Shown in pieces: positions 8,062-15,503 of a DNA stretch of 34,644 nt. Position 1 is the first letter of the stretch, and each line of letters opens with the position of its first letter. Source of the stretch: DATJSJ01 sp035504175 (GTDB lineage Bacteria; Pseudomonadota; Alphaproteobacteria; Acetobacterales; Acetobacteraceae); NCBI GenBank assembly GCA_035504175.1, contig DATJSJ010000001.1, forward strand, positions 1-34,644, given 5' to 3'. The notes under the pieces were generated by a model, which was not told the origin of the DNA, searched no databases, and saw only the letters and a list, made by a program, of their open reading frames with translations. The position numbers were made by a program, and so were the translations under genes.

Positions 8062-8084
8062 AACAGGACCTAGTTGGTCCCGTT
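8062..8084. promoter_or_regulatory. Probable Rrf2/SUF operator
   Basis: The arms AACAGGACC and GGTCCCGTT are inverted repeats matching at 8 of 9 positions around a TAGTT centre. The palindrome ends 13 bp before the start codon of the Rrf2-type regulator. A TTGACG hexamer at 8027-8032 could be the -35 element, with a poor -10 near 8050-8055; this would place transcription start inside the palindrome. Rrf2 regulators of SUF operons usually repress their own promoter from such sites. The position is therefore what autoregulation predicts, but the exact family consensus is not established here. Confidence 0.6.
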
Positions 8085-8097
8085 AAAAGCGGTAGCC

Positions 8098-8565
8098 ATG
8101 CTGAGATTGTCCAAGCTCACCGATTACGCGGTGGTGGTGCTCGTCCGCCTGGGCCCGGAGGGTGCCGAGCCCGAGGTGCAGACCTCGCCCGGCATCGCCG
8201 CGGCGACGGGCATTCCCGAGCCCACCGTGGCCAAGGTGCTGAAAGCGCTCACCGCCTCGGGCCTTGTTGCATCGCAGCGCGGCGCGCGCGGCGGCTACCG
8301 GCTGAACCGGCCGCTCGCGGCAATCCCCGTCGCCGACGTGATCGCCGCGATCGACGGGCCGATCGCGCTCACCGCCTGCGTCGAAGGCTCGGGCAGCGAG
8401 TGCGAATCCCGCGGCTTCTGCCCGATGGCCGGCCGCTGGGATCCGGTAAACGCGGCGATCCGCGATGCGCTGACCGGCATCTCGCTCGCCGACATGCAGG
8501 TTGCGGCCGTGCCGCGCGCGCTGCGCGCCCCGATCGCACCGCGGCTTCATTCCGCCAGCCTCTGA
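8098..8565 (+). CDS. Rrf2-family SUF operon regulator (IscR/SufR-like)
   Basis: Winged-helix transcription factor expected to sense Fe-S cluster status and control the operon it leads. It has 155 residues. The DNA-binding domain spans about residues 1-75, with the helix-turn-helix around TGIPEPTVAKVLKAL and the wing RGARGGYRLNR. Three cysteines, Cys94, Cys102 and Cys108, occur in the family arrangement C-x7-C-x5-C that ligates a cluster. The ATG at 8098 is the conserved start (LRLSKLTDYAV). It is followed 9 bp later by sufB. The palindrome at 8062-8084 is its likely operator. Confidence 0.93.
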   Translation: MLRLSKLTDYAVVVLVRLGPEGAEPEVQTSPGIAAATGIPEPTVAKVLKALTASGLVASQRGARGGYRLNRPLAAIPVADVIAAIDGPIALTACVEGSGSECESRGFCPMAGRWDPVNAAIRDALTGISLADMQVAAVPRALRAPIAPRLHSASL

Positions 8566-8574
8566 GGGGAAGCC

Positions 8575-10056
8575 ATGCCCGCCGTCGCCGAAACCCTCGA
8601 CACCGTCCAGTCCGTCACGCAGTCCGGCTACAAATGGGGCTTCGAGACCGCGATCGAGATGGAGATCGCGCCGAAGGGGCTGAACGAGGCGATCATCCGG
8701 CTGATCTCCGAGCGCAAGGGCGAGCCCGAGTGGTTGTTGACGTGGCGGCTCAAGGCGTTCGCCGCCTGGCAGGCGATGCGCGAGCCGCACTGGGCGAAAC
8801 TGCACTATCCGCCGATCGACTATCAGGACGCGCATTATTACGCGGCCCCGAAGCGCCGCGCCGGGCCGTCCAGCCTGGAGGACGTCGATCCCGAGCTGCT
8901 GCGCACCTATGAGAAGCTCGGCATTCCGTTGAAGGAACGCGCCATCCTGGCGGGCGTCGAGCCCGCCGGCGAAGTGAACCAGGTCGCGGTCGATGCGGTG
9001 TTCGACAGCGTCTCGGTCGCCACCACGTTCCGCGAGACGCTCGCCCGCGCGGGCGTGATCTTCTGCCCGATCAGCGAGGCGGTGCGCGAACATCCGGAGC
9101 TGGTGCGCCGCTACCTCGGCAGCGTGGTACCGTCGGCCGACAATTTCTACGCCGCGCTGAACTCGGCCGTGTTCACCGACGGCAGCTTCGTCTACGTGCC
9201 AAAGGGCGTGCGCTGCCCGATGGAGCTTTCCACCTATTTCCGCATCAATGCGCGCAACACGGGCCAGTTCGAGCGCACGCTGATCATCGCCGACGAGGGC
9301 GCCAGCGTCAGCTACCTGGAAGGCTGCACGGCGCCGCAGCGCGACGAGAACCAGCTTCACGCCGCGGTGGTCGAGCTGATCGCGCTGGACGAGGCGCGCA
9401 TCAAATACAGCACGGTGCAGAACTGGTACCCGGGCGACGCGGAAGGCCGCGGCGGGATCTACAATTTCGTCACCAAGCGTGGCGCCTGCCGCGGGGCGAA
9501 GAGCAAGATCTCCTGGACGCAGGTCGAAACCGGCTCGGCGATCACCTGGAAATACCCGTCCTGCATCCTGCAGGGCGAGAGCAGCGTCGGCGAGTTCTAC
9601 TCCGTCGCGGTCACCAACAATCGCCAGCAGGCCGATACCGGCACCAAGATGATCCATATCGGCGCGGACACGTCGAGCACGATCGTCTCCAAGGGCATCA
9701 GCGCCGGGCACTCGAACAACACCTATCGCGGCCTGGTGCGCATCCTGCCCAAGGCGCGGCGGGCGCGGAACTTCACGCAGTGCGACAGCCTGCTGATCGG
9801 CGATCAGTGCGGCGCGCACACCGTGCCCTATATCGAGAGCCGCAACCCGACGGCGAAGGTGGAGCACGAGGCGACGACGTCGAAGATCGCGGAGGACCAG
9901 CTTTTCTATTGCCGGTCGCGCGGGCTGTCCGAAGAAGACGCGGTCGGGCTGATCGTCAATGGATTCTGCCGTGATGTGCTCAAGGAATTGCCGATGGAAT
10001 TCGCCGTCGAGGCGCAGAAGCTTCTCGCGGTGAGCCTTGAGGGGAGCGTCGGGTGA
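8575..10056 (+). CDS. sufB: Fe-S cluster assembly scaffold protein SufB
   Basis: Core subunit of the SufBC2D complex, on which new Fe-S clusters are built in the cytoplasm. It has 493 residues, the normal length. Recognisable blocks include YKWGFETAIEMEIAPKGL near the N-terminus, KLGIPLKERAILAGV, PKGVRCPMELSTYFRIN, the beta-helix core with SYLEGCTAP, and the C-terminal RSRGLSEEDAVGLIVNGFC. The last of these holds a cysteine in the region where SufB contacts SufC and SufD. The ATG follows GGGGAAG. Unlike the rest of the operon it is not tightly spaced to the next gene: 147 bp with a multi-hairpin element lie before sufC. Confidence 0.98.
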   Translation: MPAVAETLDTVQSVTQSGYKWGFETAIEMEIAPKGLNEAIIRLISERKGEPEWLLTWRLKAFAAWQAMREPHWAKLHYPPIDYQDAHYYAAPKRRAGPSSLEDVDPELLRTYEKLGIPLKERAILAGVEPAGEVNQVAVDAVFDSVSVATTFRETLARAGVIFCPISEAVREHPELVRRYLGSVVPSADNFYAALNSAVFTDGSFVYVPKGVRCPMELSTYFRINARNTGQFERTLIIADEGASVSYLEGCTAPQRDENQLHAAVVELIALDEARIKYSTVQNWYPGDAEGRGGIYNFVTKRGACRGAKSKISWTQVETGSAITWKYPSCILQGESSVGEFYSVAVTNNRQQADTGTKMIHIGADTSSTIVSKGISAGHSNNTYRGLVRILPKARRARNFTQCDSLLIGDQCGAHTVPYIESRNPTAKVEHEATTSKIAEDQLFYCRSRGLSEEDAVGLIVNGFCRDVLKELPMEFAVEAQKLLAVSLEGSVG

Positions 10057-10059
10057 CGA

Positions 10060-10191
10060 AGAAAGGCCAGGGCTCCGCCCTGGACCCGGCAGGGGACAGT
10101 CGTCCCCTGCACCCCTGTTACTTTAAGTCAAGGATTGCAAAGGCTGCGCCTTTGCCGGGGTCCAGGGGCAGAGCCCCTGGCCTTCCTTTCT
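10060..10191. repeat. Multi-hairpin palindromic element between sufB and sufC
   Basis: The sufB-sufC gap is almost filled by a structured element. Outer arms at 10060-10087 and 10158-10191 are imperfect inverted repeats of each other (both built on GGCCAGGG...CTGGACCC). Four local stems are nested within: CCAGGG/CCCTGG at 10067-10083, AGGGGAC/GTCCCCT at 10091-10108, GCAAAGGC/GCCTTTGC at 10137-10155 and CCAGGGGC/GCCCCTGG at 10162-10180. It looks like a dispersed REP-type repeat of the kind common in intergenic DNA of Acetobacteraceae. That comparison is from general memory, and only one copy is in this window. In the mRNA it could stabilise the upstream part or attenuate downstream genes. Confidence 0.8.
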
Positions 10192-10203
10192 AAAGGACCG
10201 GCC

Positions 10204-10953
10204 ATGCTGGAAATCCGCAACCTCTCCGCCGCGATCGAAGACAAGCCCATCCTGCGCGGCATCACCCTGTCCGTGCCCCCCGGCGAGATCCATGCCATCA
10301 TGGGCCCGAACGGCTCGGGCAAGTCGACGCTCTCCTACGTCTTGTGCGGTCGCGAGGGCTACGAGGCGGTTGAGGGCAGCGTCACCTTCGAGGGCCGCGA
10401 TCTGCTTGCGATGGAGCCCGAGGAACGCGCGGCCGCCGGCCTGTTTCTGGCCTTCCAGTATCCGGTGGAACTCCCCGGCGTCGGCAACGCCAACTTCCTG
10501 CGCACCGCGTTGAACGCGCTGCGCCGCGCTCGCGGCGAGGCGGAGCTCGACCCGGTGCAGTTCCTCAAGCTGGCCCGCGAGCAGACGCGGCGCCTGGCGA
10601 TGCCCGACGACATGCTGAAGCGCAACGTCAACGTCGGCTTCTCCGGTGGCGAGAAGAAGCGCAACGAGGTGCTGCAGATGGCGATCCTGCGGCCGAAGCT
10701 CGCGATCCTCGACGAGACCGACAGCGGGCTCGACATCGACGCGCTGAAGATCGTCGCCGAGGGCGTCAACGCGCTGCGGGCGCCGGATTTCTCCGCGCTG
10801 GTGATCACCCACTATCAGCGGCTGCTCGACTACATCATCCCCGACCGGGTGCACGTGCTGGCGAATGGGCACATCGTCCGCTCCGGCGGGCCTGAGCTCG
10901 CGCAGGAGCTGGAGGCGCATGGCTACGCGCAGGTGATCGCGGAGGCCGCCTGA
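10204..10953 (+). CDS. sufC: Fe-S cluster assembly ATPase SufC
   Basis: ABC-type ATPase of the SufBC2D scaffold; its ATP-driven dimerisation remodels SufB-SufD. It has 249 residues. Walker A GPNGSGKST is at 34-42, the signature FSGGEKKRNE at 146-155, Walker B LAILDE at 167-172 with the SufC-typical DSGLDIDAL D-loop, and the H-loop in VITHYQR. I chose the ATG at 10204 (MLEIRNL), preceded by AAAGGA. The open frame upstream runs through the hairpin element and is not protein-like. The stop TGA overlaps another ATG (TGATG) that opens a 15-codon mini-frame leading into sufD. Confidence 0.98.
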   Translation: MLEIRNLSAAIEDKPILRGITLSVPPGEIHAIMGPNGSGKSTLSYVLCGREGYEAVEGSVTFEGRDLLAMEPEERAAAGLFLAFQYPVELPGVGNANFLRTALNALRRARGEAELDPVQFLKLAREQTRRLAMPDDMLKRNVNVGFSGGEKKRNEVLQMAILRPKLAILDETDSGLDIDALKIVAEGVNALRAPDFSALVITHYQRLLDYIIPDRVHVLANGHIVRSGGPELAQELEAHGYAQVIAEAA

Positions 10954-11000
10954 TGCGGCCGCGATCTCCGCAGGTCCTTCCGCGATGCGGCCGCCGATGA
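10953..11000 (+). other. 15-codon mini-ORF linking sufC and sufD
   Basis: An ATG overlaps the sufC stop as TGATG. It opens a frame of 15 codons whose TGA overlaps the second in-frame ATG of sufD as ATGA at 10997-11000. The segment also carries an 11-bp direct repeat, GATGCGGCCGC, at 10952-10962 and 10984-10994. This arrangement could pass ribosomes from sufC to sufD by termination-reinitiation. It may equally be a by-product of the duplication. The peptide itself has no recognisable character. Confidence 0.35.
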
Positions 11001-12265
11001 GTGCGACGCTGCTGCGCGGCGGCGCCGAGGCCTTCCTCGCGCGCTATGAGGGGCTGCAGGACCGCCTGCCCGGCGAGCGCGCCCCGCGCGAGGCGGCGGC
11101 GGAGGCGTTCCGCGACGCCGGGCTTCCCGGCATGCGCAACGAGGCCTGGAAATACACCAGCCTCCGCCCGCTGGCCGAAGTCGCGTTTCACGAGCCGCTG
11201 ACCTCCTGCGGCGAGACCGAGGCGGTCCTGGGCCGGATGCCGCGCCTCGATGCGCCGCGCCTGGTTTTCGTCTGCGGCCGCTGGCGGCGGGAAATGTCCG
11301 TGCTGCCGAGCGCGATCAGCGTGGACAGCTTCGCCCGCTTGCCGGAATTCGGCGATCTTGCGCGGCCGCTGGAGCAGCCGCTGGTGGCGCTGAATACGAT
11401 GCTGGCGGAGGACGGTGCGCGCCTGACCGTGCCCGCCGGCGTGGACGGCGGCACGCTGGTCCTGGCGAGCCTCGGCGGTGAAGCGCGCGGCCGCGCCGTC
11501 GCCTTCCATCCGCGCCATAGAGTCGAACTCGCGCCGGGCGCGCGCTTGGCGCTGATCGAGATCTCGCGCGGCGCCGGCGCCTATTTCCACAATCCCGTGT
11601 TCGAGGTGAAGCTCGGCGAGGGCGCGGCACTGACGCATCTCCGCCTGCAGGAGGAGAGCGAGCAGGGATTCCATCTCGCGACCCTCTACGTGGAGATTGC
11701 CGCCCGCGCGAGCTATGACGCCTTTACTCTCAGCGTCGGGGCACGCCTTGCCCGCGCCGAGATCCATGCGCGGCTGGCGGGTCCACATGGCGCGGTGCAT
11801 CTGAACGGGGCGCAGCTGTTGCGCGACATGCAGCACGCCGACGTCACCACGGTCGTCGCGCACACGGCGCCGAACTGTGCCTCGCGTCAGACGGTGAAGA
11901 ACGTGCTGGCGGATCATGCGCGCGGCGTGTTCCAGGGACGCATCGAGGTCGCGCGGGCGGCGCAGAAGACCGACGGCTACCAGATGAACCAGGCGCTGCT
12001 GCTGTCGCCCGATGCCGAGGTGGACAGCAAGCCGGAGCTGGAGATCTACGCCGACGACGTGAAGTGCAGCCACGGTGCCACGGTGGGGGAGCTCGACGCC
12101 GAGCAGCTCTTCTACCTGCGCAGCCGCGGCATCGCCGAGGCCGAGGCGCGTGCCATGCTGGTGCGCGCGTTCCTCGCCGAGGCGCTGGATCCGATCGCGC
12201 ACGAGGCCGGTCGACAATGCCTGGAACGCGCTGTTGCGCGCTGGTGGGAAAGGGAGGCGGCATGA
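10985..12265 (+). CDS. sufD: Fe-S cluster assembly protein SufD
   Basis: SufB paralogue that completes the SufBC2D scaffold and takes part in iron entry. It has 426 residues from this start. Family marks are GMRNEAWKYTSLRPL near the N-terminus, the beta-helix middle, and the C-terminal block KPELEIYADDVKCSHGATVGELDAEQLFYLRSRGI. The last contains the Cys and His typical of the SufD end. Two ATGs are possible: 10985 with a weak AGG upstream, and 10997, whose ATGA overlaps the stop of a mini-ORF. The choice changes only four residues. The stop overlaps the sufS start as ATGA, so translation is coupled. Confidence 0.95.
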   Translation: MRPPMSATLLRGGAEAFLARYEGLQDRLPGERAPREAAAEAFRDAGLPGMRNEAWKYTSLRPLAEVAFHEPLTSCGETEAVLGRMPRLDAPRLVFVCGRWRREMSVLPSAISVDSFARLPEFGDLARPLEQPLVALNTMLAEDGARLTVPAGVDGGTLVLASLGGEARGRAVAFHPRHRVELAPGARLALIEISRGAGAYFHNPVFEVKLGEGAALTHLRLQEESEQGFHLATLYVEIAARASYDAFTLSVGARLARAEIHARLAGPHGAVHLNGAQLLRDMQHADVTTVVAHTAPNCASRQTVKNVLADHARGVFQGRIEVARAAQKTDGYQMNQALLLSPDAEVDSKPELEIYADDVKCSHGATVGELDAEQLFYLRSRGIAEAEARAMLVRAFLAEALDPIAHEAGRQCLERAVARWWEREAA

Positions 12266-13506
12266 ACGAGCTGAGCCGTCCGGCGGTGCTCGACGTCGCA
12301 CGCATCCGCGAGGATTTCCCGATCCTGACGCAGCGCGTGCACGGCAAGAAGCTCGTGTTCCTCGACAGCGCCGCCTCGGCGCAGAAGCCGCGCGCGGTAA
12401 TCGACGCGATGCGCGAGGCGATGGAGACGCAATACGCCAACGTGCATCGCGGCCTGCACTGGATGAGCGAGCGCACCACCGCGGCCTACGAGGCGACGCG
12501 CGACGCGGTGGCACGGCTGATCGGCGCCGCCTCGCGCGAGGAGATCGTCTTCACCCGCAACAGCACCGAGGCGATCAACCTGGTCGCGCACAGCTACGGA
12601 CGCGGCGTCCTGCGGCCGGGTCAGGCTGTGCTGATCAGCGGCATGGAGCACCACTCGAACCTGGTGCCGTGGCAGATGCTGCGCGATGCGCACGGCATCG
12701 AGCTGCGCGTGGCACCCGTCACGGATGCGGGCGAGCTCGACATGCCGGCGTTCGAGGCGCTGCTGGCCGACGGGGGGGTCGGGCTGGTCGCGATCACGCA
12801 CATGTCCAACGTGCTCGGCACGGTGACGCCGGCGGCGCGGATCGCGGCGCTGGCGCATGCACACGGTGCGAAGGTGCTGTTCGACGGCTCGCAGGCGGTG
12901 GTGCACCGGCGCATCGACGTGCAGGCGCTGGACGCGGATTTCTACGCCTTCACCGGCCACAAGCTGTACGGGCCGACGGGGATCGGCGTGCTGTGGGGGC
13001 GGCGGGCGCTGCTCGAGGCGATGCCGCCCTTCCTCGGCGGCGGCGACATGATCAGCTCGGTCACCTACGAGCGCAGCACCTGGGCGGCGGTGCCGCACAA
13101 ATTCGAGGCCGGCACGCCGGCGATCCTGGAGGCGATCGGGCTCGCCGCGGCGATCCGCTACGTCGAGGCCATCGGCTACGACGCGATCGCGGCGCATGAG
13201 GCGGCGCTGACCGATCACGCGCTCGGCCGGCTGGCGCAGGTCGAGGGCGTGCATGTGCTCGGCCGGGCACAGGATCGCGGCGGCGTCGTCTCCTTCACGC
13301 TGGACGGGGCGCATGCGCATGACGTGGCGACGCTGCTCGACCGGCAGGGGATTGCGGTGCGCGCCGGGCATCACTGCGCCGAGCCGCTGATGCGGCGCTT
13401 CGGCCTGGACAGCACCGCGCGTGCCAGCTTCGGCATCTACACGACGCATGCGGAGATCGATGCGCTGGCCGAAGCGCTCGATCGCGTGCGCGCTTTCTTC
13501 GCCTGA
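12262..13506 (+). CDS. sufS: Cysteine desulfurase SufS
   Basis: PLP-dependent group II cysteine desulfurase that removes sulfur from L-cysteine and carries it as a persulfide for cluster building. It has 414 residues. The PLP lysine is Lys234 in FTGHKLYGP, the active-site cysteine is Cys372 in RAGHHCAEPLM, and the N-terminal YLDSAAS-like block (VFLDSAASAQKP) is present. The short loop around Cys372 marks the SufS type, which needs a partner sulfur acceptor. The next gene, sufU-like, is the obvious candidate because no sufE is present. GGGAGG precedes the ATG by 4 bp, and the start overlaps sufD. Confidence 0.97.
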   Translation: MNELSRPAVLDVARIREDFPILTQRVHGKKLVFLDSAASAQKPRAVIDAMREAMETQYANVHRGLHWMSERTTAAYEATRDAVARLIGAASREEIVFTRNSTEAINLVAHSYGRGVLRPGQAVLISGMEHHSNLVPWQMLRDAHGIELRVAPVTDAGELDMPAFEALLADGGVGLVAITHMSNVLGTVTPAARIAALAHAHGAKVLFDGSQAVVHRRIDVQALDADFYAFTGHKLYGPTGIGVLWGRRALLEAMPPFLGGGDMISSVTYERSTWAAVPHKFEAGTPAILEAIGLAAAIRYVEAIGYDAIAAHEAALTDHALGRLAQVEGVHVLGRAQDRGGVVSFTLDGAHAHDVATLLDRQGIAVRAGHHCAEPLMRRFGLDSTARASFGIYTTHAEIDALAEALDRVRAFFA

Positions 13507-13531
13507 CGCAACGGGCGACACGGGGCCGGCG

Positions 13532-13993
13532 ATGTTCGACGATCTGCGCGATCTGTATCAGGAGACCATCCTCGATCACGGGCGGCATCCGCGCCACGCG
13601 CACCGCCTCGAGGCGTTCGACGCCACCGCCAGGGGCGACAACCCGATGTGCGGCGACCGGGTGCAGGTCTGGGTGAAACGCGGGCCCGGCGACACCATAT
13701 CGGATGTCGGGTTCGAGGCGCGGGGCTGCGCGATCTGCGTCGCCTCGGCCGATCTGATGGCGGAGACGCTGCCGGGGCGGACGGTGGCCGAGTTCGGCGA
13801 TCTGTTCGATGCCTTTCGCGGGATGGTAACGACCGGGAAGCGGCCGGCGGATGGGGCGAGAGAAGAGGATATGGAGCGGCTGGAGCCGCTGTCGGGCGTG
13901 CACGAGTTCCCGTCGCGGGTGAAATGCGCGACGCTCGCCTGGCATGCGGCGGCGGCGGCCCTGGCCGGCAGCGGGGAGGCGAGCAGTGAATGA
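13532..13993 (+). CDS. sufU: SufU-type (NifU-like) sulfur acceptor / assembly protein
   Basis: Small IscU-fold protein of 153 residues. Cys40 and Asp42 lie in NPMCGDR, Cys66 and Cys69 in ARGCAIC, and Cys132 in VKCATLAW. The insertion between the second and third ligand regions (about 98-124, GMVTTGKRPADG...) is the mark of SufU rather than IscU. In well-studied SufU proteins, Zn2+ is held by Cys, Asp, Cys, Cys and the protein accepts persulfide from SufS. The additional Cys69 is noted. The location directly after sufS supports the sulfur-transfer role. The ATG at 13532 begins the conserved DLRDLYQETILDHGRHP block. Confidence 0.92.
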   Translation: MFDDLRDLYQETILDHGRHPRHAHRLEAFDATARGDNPMCGDRVQVWVKRGPGDTISDVGFEARGCAICVASADLMAETLPGRTVAEFGDLFDAFRGMVTTGKRPADGAREEDMERLEPLSGVHEFPSRVKCATLAWHAAAAALAGSGEASSE

Positions 13994-14378
13994 CATGGCA
14001 AGGCCGCTGCCCTCCGCGGAGGCCGCGGACGGAGCGGCGCATGGCACCTGGACACCGGACGGCGAGGTGCCACCGAGGCCGACCGAGGACGCGCTGATCG
14101 TCGCGATCTCCGACATCTACGATCCGGAGATCCCGGTGAACATCTACGAGCTCGGGCTGATCTATGCGATCGACATCCACGAGGACGGCCGGGTGAAGGT
14201 GGAGATGACGCTGACTGCCCCCGGCTGCCCCAGCGCGCAGGAACTGCCGGTCCAGGTGCAGAACGCGGTGCTGAGCGTGCCGGGCGTCACCGGCGCCGAG
14301 GTGGAGACGGTGTGGGATCCGCCCTGGGATCCGAGCCGGATGAGCGAGGAAGCGCGGCTGGCGCTGAACATGTACTGA
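13986..14378 (+). CDS. sufT: SufT, MIP18/DUF59-family Fe-S assembly protein
   Basis: Auxiliary Fe-S maturation factor of the MIP18 (DUF59) family. It has 130 residues: a variable N-terminal tail of about 33, then the domain with DPEIPVNIYELGLIY, TLTAPGCPSAQELP containing the conserved Cys81, and a WDPPWDPSRMSEEARLALNMY end. I prefer the GTG at 13986, because GGGGAGG lies 6 bases upstream. The ATG at 13995 is 15 bases from that site. With the GTG start it overlaps the sufU-like gene by 8 bp. In bacteria SufT helps cluster maturation when demand is high. Confidence 0.93.
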   Translation: MNDMARPLPSAEAADGAAHGTWTPDGEVPPRPTEDALIVAISDIYDPEIPVNIYELGLIYAIDIHEDGRVKVEMTLTAPGCPSAQELPVQVQNAVLSVPGVTGAEVETVWDPPWDPSRMSEEARLALNMY

Positions 14379-14392
14379 CGGACACGCGACGC

Positions 14393-14764
14393 ATGAGCAT
14401 CACGAGCGAAGTCGCGGCACGGCCGCGCCGGCCTCTGCCACCGCTGATGACCCTGACCGAGACAGCGGCGGAGCGCCTGCGCGCCCTGTATGCGAGTGGC
14501 CGCGAGGGCATGCTGCTGCGCATCGGTGTCAGCACCAAGGGCTGTTCCGGCATGTCCTATGACATGAGCTGGGCCGAGACGCCGGCGCCGACCGACGAGG
14601 TCGTCACCGACAAGGGGCTGACCGTGCTGATCGACCGCAAGGCCTCGTTGTTCCTGATCGGCACGGTGATGGATTACCAGACCGGCGCGCTCTCCAGCGG
14701 CTTCACCTTCGTCAATCCGAACGAGAAGGGCCGCTGCGGCTGCGGCGAGAGCTTCCACGTCTGA
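14393..14764 (+). CDS. sufA: A-type Fe-S carrier protein SufA-like
   Basis: HesB/IscA-family carrier that receives clusters from SufBCD and delivers them to apoproteins. It has 123 residues. The three conserved cysteines are visible: Cys51 in KGCSGMSY, and Cys115 and Cys117 in GRCGCGESF. A poorly conserved tail of about 18 residues precedes the domain (LTLTETAAERLRAL). It is the last gene of the suf operon, 14 bp after sufT. IscA, SufA and ErpA cannot be told apart reliably by motif; the operon position favours SufA. Confidence 0.93.
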   Translation: MSITSEVAARPRRPLPPLMTLTETAAERLRALYASGREGMLLRIGVSTKGCSGMSYDMSWAETPAPTDEVVTDKGLTVLIDRKASLFLIGTVMDYQTGALSSGFTFVNPNEKGRCGCGESFHV

Positions 14765-14806
14765 TCGCGGCCGGCGCTGCCGCGCCGCCCGCGTCGCCCG
14801 ACTGAC

Positions 14807-14882
14807 GGAAGCTCCGCGGCTTCCTGCACCAGCCGGCGGCCGGTGCGGAGCGGCACGTAACTTCCGCTCCGCCCGTACCGGC
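14807..14882. terminator. Hairpins between convergent sufA-like and DUF892 genes
   Basis: A first stem GGAAGC/GCTTCC with a 6-base loop lies at 14807-14824. A larger one joins 14839-14853 to 14864-14882, with perfect CGGAGCGG/CCGCTCCG pairing inside and GCCGGT/ACCGGC at the base. The large stem works on both strands, which suits a bidirectional stop between converging genes. No clear T-run follows on either side. Confidence 0.55.
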
Positions 14883-14901
14883 CCGCGGGCGCGACTGCCG
14901 A

Positions 14902-15408
14902 TCAGGCCACGGCGCGGCGATTGACCTGCGATTCGGCCACCTCGGTCAGTTTCCTGTCCGCCGCCTTCTCCTCCTGCAGCGTCTGCTCCAGTACGCGGGC
15001 ACAGTCGTCACGCCCGAGCTGCCTGGCCAGCGCGATGAGCGAGCCGTAGCGGCTGATCTCGTAATGCTCGACCGCCTGGGCCGAGGTGATCATCGCCGCA
15101 TCGAGCACATCCCTGTCGCCGACATCGCTCATCACCTGCTTCGCCTCGGCGATGATGCCGTCGATCGCCTCGCAGGTGACGCCACCCGGCTCTTTGCCCT
15201 GCATGCGGAAGACCTGTTCGAGACGCCGGATCTGGTTCTCGGTCTCACCGAGATGCGACTGCAGGCCCGCCTTGAGCTGCGGGTTCGTCGCCTTGCCGAT
15301 CATGTCCGGCAGTGCCTTCGTCATCTGATGCTCGGCATAGTACATGTCGCGCAGCGTGTGGATGAACAAGTCATCGAGCGTCTTGATGGGGGTCGAGAAC
15401 AAACCCAT
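14902..15408 (-). CDS. Ferritin-like DUF892 (YciE/YciF) protein
   Basis: Four-helix-bundle ferritin-like protein of 168 residues, close to E. coli YciF. The Glu and His metal-site residues of the bundle are visible in RDMYYAEHQM, HLGETENQIRRLEQVF, AVEHYEISRYGSL and QTLQEEKAADRKL. Such proteins are stress-induced, and some bind a di-iron centre; the enzymatic role is unknown. The ATG at 15408 has AGGAG about 7 bases upstream. A possible ECF-type promoter lies at 15441-15465. It is monocistronic and convergent with the suf operon. Confidence 0.92.
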   Translation of the reverse strand: MGLFSTPIKTLDDLFIHTLRDMYYAEHQMTKALPDMIGKATNPQLKAGLQSHLGETENQIRRLEQVFRMQGKEPGGVTCEAIDGIIAEAKQVMSDVGDRDVLDAAMITSAQAVEHYEISRYGSLIALARQLGRDDCARVLEQTLQEEKAADRKLTEVAESQVNRRAVA

Positions 15409-15440
15409 GATCGGAACTCCTCTGCAAAGAGTCTCGATGC

Positions 15441-15465
15441 AATGCCTGCCGCCCGCGGCGGTTGC
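15441..15465 (-). promoter_or_regulatory. Candidate ECF-type promoter for DUF892 gene
   Basis: Read on the minus strand, GCAAC, 16 bases, then CATT. The general stress sigma factor EcfG of alphaproteobacteria uses GGAAC-N16/17-CGTT, so this has one mismatch in each box. Transcription would start about 25 bp before the ATG, just upstream of the AGGAG site. DUF892 genes are common general-stress targets, which makes the match more credible. It remains a weak call. Confidence 0.3.
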
Positions 15466-15503
15466 CGCACGGGTCTGTCATTCAAGCAGATGTGCCGATC
15501 CGC

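Noticed and set aside
7877..8086. 69-residue plus-strand open frame between the porin and the Rrf2 regulator
   Set aside because: It is Arg/Pro-rich without domains, and it overlaps the CRP-like palindrome and most of the SUF operator.
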